Assembly: GCA_963854835.1 (NCBI GenBank)
Contig: OY978525.1
Coordinates: 60,984,855 to 61,048,854 of the forward strand
Source: Megamerina dolium
Lineage: Eukaryota > Arthropoda > Insecta > Diptera > Megamerinidae
Direction of reading: 5' to 3'
DNA: 64,000 bases
Below the pieces are notes generated by a model. That model worked only from the letters and a program-made list of their open reading frames with translations. It had not been told where the DNA came from and ran no database searches. Of this stretch, positions 34,342-44,206 are shown one piece after another; positions within the stretch are counted from its first letter, which is position 1, and every line of letters starts with the position of its first letter. The position numbers and the translations under genes were made by a program.

Positions 34342-34506
34342 TTCTTCTAACGGATCACCAAGTACATATATATTATGGATTTTCGCCGTTATTATAAACG
34401 GAACATATCGCCATATTGTAATCGATATTACTATATTGTGTCGCCATTAGCCTCGTGTCGTATATTTGCAATTCTTTTCGTTCTACATTTACCGTTTTTT
34501 GCAAAT

Positions 34507-35710
34507 ATGACAACGGAACACGAAAGTAACACGTTTCTTAAGCGAAAAAGTCTATCGTTTATAAAGCAAATAAATAGCATTAAAAATAATATCGATGAGA
34601 TTTGCTTACAAGACGTTGATGAAGCAAATTTAAATGTGAGGTTGGAACAATTAGAAAGACTTCAGACACAATTTGAGACTACGCAGTTACTGCTGGGGAA
34701 GGAAGATAATGATGAAATCGAAAGTGACGCAAGGATAGAATTTCTTGATTCCTTCGAACTTATTAAGTCAGCGCTAACCAAGGCGCTAGGTTCAAAATCC
34801 ATCTCATTTGTACAGTCTTCCACGCGCCGGCAATCCACAATAGAGGAACCACCTTCGCCCACTATAATGGTAGTTCCAAAATCGCGTTTGCCACCTATAC
34901 AGCTGCCTCGCTTCAACGGTATAATTACTTTTGGGCCATGTTCAGCGTGGTGGTGGACAAAGAAGCAAACTTGACTAAAAAAAAAAATAAAAAAAAATAA
35001 ATATGTGGCACTTAAAGCCCCAAAGGGCTCATTGGCCGAGCTTCTCTTCTATTACTGTTGTGCGTCTTAAATTTTGGACAGTATTAGAATGGACCTACTT
35101 ATTTTAGCCGGTTCCGAACGGCAGAACACTTGTGACATCACTTTTTCTGAACTTTGTCACAGAGTTCTTTTTAGAAGCAAACTTAACTAATGTCAAGAAA
35201 TTTAAACACTTAAGGTCGTGTCTGAGTGGTATCGCCTTGGATGCGTTTCTCTCTTTGAAAATAAGTTCTGAAAATTATGAACAAGCGGTAACATTATTAA
35301 AAAGGCGATTTGATATCAAGACTGGTCAATTTCAGGCGCACGCCAAAGAACTTTTCCATTTGAAATTGGTGGCGGAAGGTTTCGCGAATAATCTCCGAGA
35401 GCTTAGCGACAAGATCAGTTGTCACTTGCGAGCGTTGCAAACCATTGTAACGAATGAAGAATTGTTGAACGGCTTACTTATTCATCTTGTTACCAGCAAA
35501 GCAGATGTTGCCACACAATCCAAATGGGAAGAGTAAGCACCGGTACACGAATTACCTTCCTGGGACTTAATGGTAAAATTTTTGGAATCGAGAGTGCGTA
35601 TTTTGGAGAGCGTGGACCCAGCTATGTTAATAACAGCAAAACAGATGATTTTTAAAAAGAATGTGTGTGCACATTTTGCAATGCCGTAGAGCATGTTATT
35701 TCTACATGCC
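34507..35710 (+). pseudogene. BEL gag, split by a SINE
   Basis: The likely start is MTTEHESNTFLKRKSLSF at 34,507. An N-terminal coiled-coil-like acidic/leucine region follows (VRLEQLERLQTQFETTQLLL), then KSRLPPIQLPRFNG. A small shift near 34,918 precedes YFWAMFSVVVDKEANLT. The SINE 34,979-35,172 intervenes, and the frame then resumes exactly as NVKKFKHLRSCLSGIALDAF, ENYEQAVTLLKRRFDIK and AHAKELFHLKLVAEG. This is the BEL capsid-type block. A stop after KWEE and further decay follow. A zinc-knuckle-like CKSSNCKNCSGKHNTLLHF piece at about 35,805-35,865 is the gag end in another frame. Confidence 0.85.
34979..35172 (-). mobile_element. tRNA-derived SINE, 5'-truncated, in BEL gag
   Basis: The 3' end (ATGTGGCACTTAAAGCCCC) follows an A-rich tail at 34,979. 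The 5' side is lost within the body. The target duplication AGAAGCAAACTTGACTAA (34,961-34,978) recurs at 35,173-35,190 with one mismatch. The SINE body itself has AGAAGC at the truncation point, so the 5' junction shows 6 nt of microhomology with the target. Confidence 0.92.
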
Positions 35711-36058
35711 CTTCATTTCTTAATTTGTCACTTCTTTGCGATTCAAGGAAGCTAAGAGATTACAAGTATGTATAAATTGCTTAAAGAAGGGCTATATTGT
35801 CAAAAATTGCAAATCAAGTAACTGCAAAAACTGTTCAGGTAAACATAACACCTTACTTCATTTTTCACCAACTGCGCAATCGAGTTCCGATAACCCAACC
35901 GTGTCTCTAGAAGCTAAAACTATTCTTGTCGCTGACTCCAGGCAGAGTCGTTTGCCTGCATCGAAAGGAATTATTATGTTAGCTACCGCTATAGTCATGC
36001 TGAAGAATAGATATGGCAATTTTGTTCCGCTTCGCAGCTTCATTGCATAACTTCGAAT

Positions 36059-36600
36059 ATGATTGATCATTTGCATATTAAGAAATCGAAAGCTACTACT
36101 ATTATTTCGGAAATCGGACAGTCCGATTTATTGTCAAAGGAAGGTGTAAAGTTGTCTATGCAATCAACTGATCGATCCTATGCCACATCGTTCTCGGCCG
36201 TGGTCGTGCCAAGAATTACTACAAATCAACCAGAATCTAATCTATCGTATATCGAATGGGATATTCCAGCGAACATTCACTTGGCAAACCCATCATTCTT
36301 TCGACCACAAAGGGTTGATCTTCTAATCGGTGTTGACTTGTTTTTTAAATTGTTTAAAGCCAGATCTACCAATGTTACAAAAAACAAGGTTAGATTGGAT
36401 CGTGGCAGGAGGTGTCGAGCCTGTGTCAACAAGATCGTTGTGTTGTGCTGATACTACGAGTACGTCCTTCGATAGTTCCTTAAATGAGTTAGTGAAAAGT
36501 TTTTGGGAGGTTGAATGCCATACTAAGGAATATTCATAGCACTCCCAAGAAGAAATTGCTTGTGAAGAACACTTGTTGCTAATTATCGCCGGTTGATATC
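36059..36600 (+). pseudogene. BEL protease region, decayed
   Basis: Frames 36,059-36,451 and 36,330-36,539 show MIDHLHIKKSKATTIISEIG, LSYIEWDIPANIHLANPSFF and RVDLLIGVDLFFKLFK, resembling the DUF1758 aspartyl-protease region of BEL elements. The active-site D-[ST]-G block upstream is not readable. Confidence 0.65.
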
Positions 36601-36602
36601 GG

Positions 36603-37199
36603 GTGAATATTGCGTACGTTTACCATTTAATTCAGCAAAATCAGAGCTTGGTGACTCGTATTCAAATGCAGTTCGTCGATTCAAGGAATGGTCTCATTGT
36701 TGAGACCATTCCTTTTGGCGTAAGCATCAATTTCCTTCCGCATCATTGCGTGTTGAAAACACACAGCACCACAACTAAGCTTCGCGTAGTTTTTGACGCA
36801 TCTGCGCCAACTTCTACTGGATTTTCGTTAAACGATATTTTAATGTCTGGCCCTACTATACAACCTAAACTTATTGACACTCTTTTAAAATTTCGCTCTC
36901 ATAAGATCGCCCTGACGGCAGACATTTGCAAGATGTATCGATGCGTGAAAGTCGCCGAAGGAAACTGTTTTTTGCATTGTGTACTATGGCGTGACTGTCC
37001 AGATCAGGAATTTACAATTTATAAATTAGACACCGTGACATACGGAACCAAACCTGCTGCATTTTTGGCTATTCGGGCCATGCATCAGCTGACGTTAAAT
37101 GAGGCATGTAATTACCCTCTTGGAGCAGAAGTAGTAAGACGAGACTTCTATGTTGACGATTTGATTTCGGGTGGAAGTGCAGAGAGCGAAGTGTTGTAA
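36603..37199 (+). pseudogene. BEL reverse transcriptase
   Basis: The RT contains PHHCVLKTHSTTTKLRVVFD, FSLNDILMSGPTIQPKLIDT, TADICKMYRCVKV, TYGTKPAAFLAIRAM and the catalytic RRDFYVDDLISGG. A premature stop lies after AESEVL at 37,197. The palm motifs are intact, but the upstream part is missing. Confidence 0.85.
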
Positions 37200-37316
37200 A
37201 TAATCGCACAGACACAGCAAATTTTAGGAAAGGGTAATTTTGTACTACGGAAATGGTGTTCGAATACTGAAAATGTTTTAAAGGGAATTGAGTCATCCAA
37301 TCGAGAGCAACTTTTA

Positions 37317-38585
37317 ATGTTCATCGGCGGCAGTGATATAGCAAAAGCACTTGGTTTAGCATGGGATCCGAAAAGTGATGAGTTTCAATTCTCCATAGCC
37401 ATTTCCCCCATTCAAGGGCGCATAACGAAGCGAAGCGTCCTATCAGTAATCGCAAAATTCTATGACCCTCTTGGGCTAATAGGTCCTGTGGTGCTAAAGG
37501 CTAAGGTATTTTTGCAAAGCTTATGGAAGGAGCAATTGGCATGGGATGAAAGCATTCCGCCTTCTTTACAGTTGACATGGGAAAAATTGTGCGATGATTT
37601 ACATTTAGTTGAGAAAATTTGCTTTCCTCGTTTTGTAGGCCTACATACAGGCAGTGTGCAGATTCACGGATTTTGCGATGCCAGTATGCCAGCCTATGGA
37701 GCATGTATTTATGTTCGAGTAAAGGCTCCACACACGATTCACGTAAACTTACTCTGTTCTAAATCTCGTGCCGCACCCCTTAAAACGTTAACAATTCCTA
37801 AGTTGGAACTCTGTGGAGCTAGACTGTTAGCTGAGCTGATGACTTCAATCTTCAAATTGGGGCCATTTAAGGGTGAATTTTACTGTTGGTCAGATTCTAC
37901 AATCACCTTATCGTGGATAAACAGCGTCGCAGCAAATTATAACGTATTCGTAGCCAACAGAATCAGCGGTATACAAGAGCTCACTCAGGAAATGTTATGG
38001 AAACATGTTCATTCAGAATTTAACCCAGCTGATATCACATCTAAAGGCAGCTCTCCCAGAGATCTGGCAATGTCGAAGTTGTGGATAGAGGGGCCAGGGT
38101 ACTTAAAAGAAGAAGAAGCAGCATGGCCTAAAGCCTCAACAATCGAAACTATTTCATTAGAACGAAAACGAACCATATTGATTGCATCATCTCAAGTCGT
38201 TGATTATTCGCTAGATTGCAGATACGTTAACATCTCCCGATCAATGCAGAGTATTTACGCTTATGTTAATCGCTTTATTAAAGCAAGATCAGCCAGTCAG
38301 TATACATCGTTACTATTAAGTTTGGAGGAAATTGAAGCTGGAACCTGTCTACTCCTTTGGGTGGTGCAAATGGCTTGCTTCTGCAATGATTACACAGAAC
38401 TTAAAGCCGTCCGCGCAGTAAGTCCATCTAGAAAAATCAGCTCTTTGAATCGATTTTTAGACGCAAACGGTCTAATCCGCGTTGGTGGTCGCCTTGGCAA
38501 ATCAAATTTCAACTTCAACGCGAAACATCCTATCATACTGCCGAGACATCATCCTCTTACAAGTAGTCGAACATTTTCAACGTAA
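37317..38585 (+). pseudogene. BEL Pao-type peptidase/RNase H/integrase N-terminus
   Basis: This is a long open frame of 422 codons. It includes ALGLAWDPKSDEFQFSI and RSVLSVIAKFYDPLGLIGPV (the A17/Pao region), then FCDASMPAYGACIYVR, LTIPKLELCGARLLAELM, CWSDSTITLSWINS and EFNPADITSKGSSP (RNase H with its acidic residues). It ends with the integrase zinc-domain start, GLIRVGGRLGKSNFN and HPIILPRHHPLT. A frameshift near 38,575 moves the HHCC domain (VVEHFQRKLLHVGPQA…CIRCFRTKS) into the next frame. Confidence 0.88.
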
Positions 38586-39146
38586 ATTATTGCATGTGGG
38601 CCCTCAAGCGATACTTGCAACCATTCGATTGCAATATCTGCCTATCGGTGGTAGAAAAACTGTTGCTCGAGTACTCAACAAGTGCATTCGATGTTTTCGT
38701 ACCAAATCAACACTACTGCAGAACGTTATTCGGCGATTTACCCGCTGAGCATGTACAGATGCAACGTACGTTTCACACTACTGGTATAGATTTCTGCGGT
38801 CCGTTCTTCTATAAATCATAACATCGAAATCAGTCGCCTCAATTTATGGCAGAAGATGGTTCGCATCCAGCAATCGTTTTGGAAATCCTGGAGCACAGCA
38901 TACTTAACGACTATGCAAGAACGCAGCAAGTGGCGACAAAGGTCTGCCAACATCGAAATCAACTCTATGGTTTTGCTGAAAGATGAAAACCTCCGACCTA
39001 TGAAATGGCAAATGGGAAGGATCGTGGATGTCGTGATGGGCAAGGATGGCGTTGTAGGAGTCGCAACAATTCGCACAAACGCTGGAATCACCAGTCGAGC
39101 AATTACGAAGCTTTGCTTGCTTCCAGTTGAGATTAAAAGCACTTAA
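38482..39146 (+). pseudogene. BEL integrase zinc domain and C-terminal domain, core deleted
   Basis: The first part gives HHCC pieces and LPAEHVQMQRTFHTTGIDFC, which begins the integrase catalytic core with its first aspartate. After FFYKS the rest of the core is missing. Reading resumes with IQQSFWKSWSTAYLTTMQER and INSMVLLKDENLRPMKWQMG, the BEL C-terminal DUF5641 domain, ending ITKLCLLPVEIKST at 39,144. A deletion has therefore joined the core start to the C-terminal domain. Confidence 0.83.
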
Positions 39147-39150
39147 AGCT

Positions 39151-39166
39151 TAAAACGGGAGGAGTA
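39151..39166 (+). promoter_or_regulatory. BEL polypurine tract
   Basis: TAAAACGGGAGGAGTA lies just before the 3' LTR start TGTCC, where plus-strand DNA synthesis would be primed. Confidence 0.7.
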
Positions 39167-39368
39167 TGTCCAGAGTAGCAAGCTGGAATCGTTTTTGTTT
39201 TTCAAACTAAATTCGTATGTGTTTTTAGCTTAGTTGGTACTAAATAATCACTGGTTTTAGTACCCAGAATATATTGTACTTATACGTATTGTATTTTATT
39301 CATTCGTTTTTCGTTGGTTCTACAATAAAGTCGCAAAAGGTGGTATAAACTAGTTCCTCCTCTAAACA
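39167..39368 (+). repeat. BEL 3' LTR (202 bp)
   Basis: Begins TGTCCAGAGTAGC and ends CCTCTAAACA. The TG…CA ends and the match to the 5' remnant support the limits. Confidence 0.8.
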
Positions 39369-39584
39369 ATACTATTTAAGAGAAAACTGTATAATTTTAT
39401 TTGAAGTTTTAATATCTACTCTCGTTTTTAAACTCTGCGATATATTTTTTGTTAATTTTGTTCATTGTATTTATTGTTGTTTTTAATAATGTTAGTTGTT
39501 ATTTATATATTTTTTTGTAATCGTATTTTGTATTCTGATATAGGCTTTTATAAGCCGTAATTAATCAATCAATAAATTAATTAA
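39369..39584. other. Spacer, AT-rich
   Basis: No gene or element recognised. Confidence 0.5.
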
Positions 39585-39588
39585 TTAA

Positions 39589-40821
39589 TCCTTAGTCTTT
39601 CTCAGGTATTTTGTACAATGGGCATCACTCTGTCCTTGGAGAAATTACTTCCTTTATTTTTTCTTTAACCTATTCACTTCATTTACTTATTCAGTTATGG
39701 GGTGTACATGTACCCGTTGAAAATGTACTAGGTAGAATGAGTCTCGAAGAAGATTCAGATAAAAAAACATATTTTGGAAAAAATATTTAGAGTAATCGTA
39801 GATATTTTGTGTTTATTATCAACATATAACAATGAACAGTTGCATTATGATTTCTCTTATTACATGAAATTATATAAATTCAATTAGGAAATTATATTAC
39901 GTTATGCGAATCTTAAATATTAATTAACAAGCACGTACAAATTATAAGCAAAAACAAAGAAAATGCTAACAAATATATTTTTAATCATACACACAACTAT
40001 ATATAAGAACATCTTATTATGTACTCGCAAATTATATTTCTTATAACAAGTATTAGCACATGCTTTTCATTTGCTTACAATAGTACAATTCATACAACGC
40101 ACACTCAGCTTCACATTAGTGAGTGTTTAAAATTCTGAAATATGTTTTTTCCTCCAAATTGGTTAGATCTAGGCCCAATGTGCGTTGTGTGAATTGTACT
40201 ATTGCAAACAAATGTAAAGCATGTGCTAATACTTGTTACAAGAAATTTAATTTGCGAGTACATAATAAGATGTTCTTATATATAGTTGTGTGTATGATTG
40301 AAAATATATTTGTTAGTATTTTCTTTGTTTTTGCTTTAGTGTTAACATGTTTATAATTTGTACGTGCTTGTTAGTTAATTTTTAAGATGCTCATAATGTA
40401 ATCAAATTTCAGCATTTTATATAGCTACATGTAGTAACAGAAATCATAATGCAACTGTTCATTGTTATATACTGATAATAAACATAAAATACGTTTACTC
40501 TGAATATTTTTTCCGAATTATGTCTTTTTATATGCAGTTCTAATTTAATATTTAGATTAGAATAAAATTTTATACATGGTTTTGTTTTTTGCCAAAACCA
40601 ACGAAAAGGGTATGAAATATTATCAATGCGATTTTCACTCAAGTTGCCACAATTAATCAAATTATTAGAGTCTTCTTCGAAACTCATTCTGCCTAGTCCA
40701 TTTTAAACTAGTACACGCACACTCCATAACTGAATAGGTTAAAGAACACCGTAGGAAGTAATTTCTCCAAGGACTGAACAAGTGATGCCCATTGTACAAA
40801 ATACCTGAGGAACGCCTAGGA
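39589..40821. mobile_element. Symmetric fold-back element with TTAA flanks (piggyBac-like)
   Basis: TTAA lies on both sides (39,585-39,588 and 40,822-40,825). The ends are TCCTTAGTCTTTCTCAGG and, on the other strand, TCCTAGGCGTTCCTCAGG, followed in both by TATTTTGTACAATGGGCATC. The two halves (about 39,589-40,125 and 40,165-40,821) are imperfect reverse complements over 500-600 bp. Both arms contain a start-like ATGAGT(C/T)T(C/T)GAAGAAGA encoding MS(L/F)EEDS, so each half looks like the same end of an original autonomous element, including its first codons. The TTAA target is the piggyBac rule. No transposase remains. Confidence 0.65.
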
Positions 40822-40904
40822 TTAATTTGGAAAACGACAATATTTCAAATTAATAATAATGCTAACACTGTCCGGCAGTCGGCTGACGAATTGATGATAC
40901 CAAG

Positions 40905-41080
40905 TTTGTCTGAAAGCCTAGGCTGTATTTAGAAAAGTAATTTCTGAATTTTCCCAGGTTGGCGATTTTTCCAATTTGAAGTTGGTAGTGGTAACGCAGC
41001 ATTTAAAACAATTAAATGTGAATTAAATGTAAATATTTTTACCATGAAAAGATATTTTTGTAGGTTTTCGGGTGCGAGGA
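40905..41080 (+). repeat. Long inverted repeat, left copy, of an older DNA element
   Basis: Contains AAAGTAATTTCT, TTTCCCAG, GCGATTT, CCAATTTGAAGTTGGTAGT and AACGCAGCATTTAAAACAA. It is matched in inverted orientation at 43,990-44,175. RTE copy F is inserted between the two, so with F removed they would lie about 0.9 kb apart. Confidence 0.7.
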
Positions 41081-41192
41081 ATTTAAATCTACAATATAAT
41101 TTTGCTACGGCCGCTACGTCGATTGGGTCGCGTTGATCGAAGATAATAATTGTAATATCAAATGTCTGTCAGGTGAAGCTTATTTAAGATTA

Positions 41193-43303
41193 CTTATTTA
41201 CTTATGTGGCCATAACAACCGAATATCGATTTAGGCCGAAAATAACATGCTTCGCCAGCCATCTCTGTTCTTCGCTAGCTGGCGCCAGTTAGAAATTCCA
41301 AGCGCCGTCAGGTTCTCCAGTACTTGGTCTTTCCACCGGAGGTTTGGTCTTCCTCTTCTGCGCCGTCCTCCAACGGGTTCCGAATATAACACCTTCTTAG
41401 CTGGAGCGTGTTCTTCCATTCGCTCGACATGACCTAGCCAGCGCATCCGATGGATTTTGATGCGCTTTACTATGTCAATATCGGCATATAGCTCGTACAG
41501 CTCATGGTTGTACCTTATTCGGTACTCGCCACCAACGCAAATAGGACCAAAGATCCTGTGTAGGACTTTTCTCTCGAAAACTCCAAGCATTCGCTCATCC
41601 GAGGTGGAAATTGTCCAGGATTCAGCGCCATATGTTAGGACAGGCATGATGAGGTCCAATCAGGTTGCTGAGCATAGGCTTCAACCTTTCACACAGTACG
41701 CTCGATAGAACCTTGTATTCCACGGTAGTTGGAGCAAATTGTGGGGTCTCCTTTTTTATGTACAGGACAGAGAACACTGAGCCTCCAATCATCAGGCATG
41801 CTTTCATCCGACCATATTCTGCTTATGAGCTGGTGCATGCGGGTGAGCAGCTCATCGCCTCCGGTCTTAAACAACTCGGCAGGCAGGCCATCAGCACCTG
41901 CAGCTTTGTTGTTCTTCAGCCTTAAAATGGCCGTTTCAACCTCGTCATAGTCGTCATTGGCGGAATTGTTCGTAACATCGCCATTCAATAACGTGGAGAA
42001 GTGTTCCCTCCATAGGCTCAGTACACTCTGGACATTTGTAACCAGATTCCCATTTCCATCACGACAAGAAGAGGCTCCGGGATTTAAACCTCCACTCAGG
42101 CGCTTGATCTTTTCAAAGAATTTTCGAGTCTCATTCTTGTCGGTACACATCTCTATCTCCTCACACTCGCGTCTTTCCAACTCCCTCTTCTTGCGCCTGA
42201 AAAGACGTCTCTCTGCACTCCTTTTCTCTCTATACCGCTCCTTAACAGCTCGCGTAGCGTCGCGACACTCCTGATCATACCACTCATTCCTCAGAGGCCG
42301 GTAGTAACCGATTACCTCCTCGGCAGCAGTAGTCATGGAGTGGGATATATGTGTCCACCGTGCGCATGTATCATCAAGTGGAGGAGTGTTCTGCATAAGC
42401 AGATCCGATAGTCGAGTGGAAAATGCATCTGCTGTCTCTGGCACCACGGATCGATTTCACATCCGTCACACTGGAAGCATGCCTTCCGTCAATCACCACA
42501 TGATCAATTTGGTTTCTTGTACGTTGATCTGGAGACAGCCATGTCGCTTTGTGGATGTCGAGATGCTGGAATCTGGTACCACCAATTACCAATTACAATT
42601 ATCTCCTTCTCATCCGTCGGAGCGTGGGCACATATAAGGCTGATTTTGAAAAATTTTGCCTTGATGCGGATTCTGGCCAGTCGTTCGTTCACAGGCGTGA
42701 ACTGTGAGACAAGATGTCGTAGTCTTTTGCTGACCAAAAATCCGCATCCTAATTCGTGCCTTTCAGCATGGCAACTGTAGTAGATGTCACAGGACGCTCT
42801 TTTGGAGCAGCCCTGTCCTGTCCATCGCATTTCCTGGAGAGCGGTGATGTCAGCTCTGTATTTTTCGAGGACATCAACCAGCTGGATAGAGGCACCCTCC
42901 CTATAAAGGGACCGGACATTCCAATTGCATATCCGTAGATCATTGTCCTTTTTTCGTTTGCGGGGGTCATCAACAAAAGCGGTAGTCCTAATCCGAGGCA
43001 TATTTGTTTTTTTCATTGGGGGGGTTTTTTATGTGGCGGGTCCCAAACCCAACGCACAACCTCTAACCGAGGAGATTTTCGCCACTCACTTCAGCCGCCT
43101 TCCAGCGGGTGTCAGGAAGACGTTGCCCAGTGGTCGCCACATGGAGGGCCCCCATTAATAATAATGAAAGCGCCATCACAGAGTAAGCAGAGAAAGCTAT
43201 ATGACTACCCCTCATTAACAAATAAAGGTATCATCACATAGCGCTCAGATCAAACTACATGACAGCCAGTGAGTTGACTTGCGATGAGTTCAACAAGGAT
43301 TGC
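41193..43303 (-). mobile_element. RTE-type retrotransposon with leader and 15-bp target duplication (copy F)
   Basis: GCTTATTTAAGATTA flanks it at 41,178-41,192 and 43,304-43,318. The 3' terminus and TAAG/TAAA tail are at 41,193. The 5' leader runs to 43,303, the longest leader seen in this window. It is internally deleted, so both ends are present but the coding region is not. Confidence 0.92.
41231..43016 (-). pseudogene. RTE polyprotein with multiple internal deletions
   Basis: On the minus strand the endonuclease starts MKKTNMPRIRTTAF at 43,016 and runs through ALQEMRWTGQGCSKR to CAHAPTDEKEI. It then loses the LGDFNARVG block, a further piece near 42,440, and about 35 bp near 42,255. After ALIL-type linker blocks and LCPVHKKGDPTIC, a large deletion at about 41,650 joins GISSLL/LSNLIGP sequence to LIMPVLTYGAESW, so the entire RT palm including YADD is missing. 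The C-terminal GRPNLRWKDQVLENLTALGI block is present. It is a candidate for trans-mobilisation only. Confidence 0.87.
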
Positions 43304-43318
43304 GCTTATTTAAGATTA

Positions 43319-43989
43319 TTACAGTTAAATTTTTGTTATGTTTGTGCTAAATTTTATGTAAAAATGGGTTTGGTAAACATAACAGCAGATCTTGAAAAAG
43401 AAATACGTAGATTATTTTGATCAACAAATTGTTAGGGATAAGCCTTGTTAGAGCCCAACAAGGTCAAACCCGTCATAATGACTTACATAAAGGGTGGACG
43501 AAGAAAATAAATCAAGTGCTTTTAGTGTTCCTGAATTTTGGTATGATCCACGTCACTAAAGAGGATCATGAAGAGTGTAATGATGATGTACTCATTGCAG
43601 AGGATGAAAATGAGAGTAGTTTCTGATAATATAGCAGCGACGGAGAATACGATTTCGAGAATGAAGATACTTTATACTCCTAATTTCAATTGTTTATGAA
43701 TACTATATAATATAAAATAAAAATAAAAAATAAATTGTAGTTTGTACGAAATAAAAAAAGGATCGAGAAAAACAACTTTTTAATTATCGACCGTACATCT
43801 GGAAGTAGTTTCGATAAAGAATAAACAAAATGAATATCTCACACATTAAATTTGATTCTGTGGCCTTCTTAGCCGAAAAAATCGTTAAAATGTGAAACTT
43901 TTAATGATTTTTGCACCAAGCGTAACTTAGTGGCAGTTTCTGGTAAAAATAAATTGTAGATTGAGATTCATTATGGACGAAAACCTTCA
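43319..43989. other. Interior of the older DNA element, possible coding remnant
   Basis: A short frame at 43,417-43,626 ends in an acidic EECNDDVLIAEDENESS tail. I do not recognise it. It lies between the inverted repeats at 40.9 and 44.0 kb and may be a scrap of their transposase. Confidence 0.35.
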
Positions 43990-44175
43990 ATAAGATCTTT
44001 TGATTGTAAAAATATTGTCATTGAATCACATTTAGTTGTTTTAAATGCTGCGTTACGACTACCAACTTCAAATTGGAAAACAAAAGCGCTTCAAATCGCC
44101 AATCTGGGAAAACTGAGAAATTACTTTTCCAAATACGGCACAGGTTTTCTGAAAAACTTGGTTTCATCAATTTCC
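43990..44175 (-). repeat. Long inverted repeat, right copy, of the older DNA element
   Basis: Reverse-complement partner of 40,905-41,080, with moderate divergence and a roughly 15-bp indel near GCGCTTCAAATCGCC. Confidence 0.7.
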
Positions 44176-44206
44176 CAGAAAAAACCTGAAAATTTCTTAT
44201 ACTCAC

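Larger units (their letters stand above)
34281..39368 (+). mobile_element. BEL/Pao LTR retrotransposon, 5' LTR truncated, integrase core deleted
   Basis: The order is LTR remnant, primer site, gag, protease, reverse transcriptase, RNase H, integrase remnants, polypurine tract, 3' LTR. It is recognisably BEL: gag of the DUF1759 kind, a Pao-type peptidase/RT region, and a BEL-specific C-terminal domain. A SINE lies in gag. Only about 43 bp of the 5' LTR remain, matching the last bases of the 3' LTR (GGTGGTA…AACTAGT…CTCTAAACA). Confidence 0.9.

Noticed and set aside
39589..40821. A pair of separate MITEs in opposite orientation
   Set aside because: Only one pair of TTAA flanks exists and no TTAA separates the halves at the centre, so a single symmetric element is simpler.
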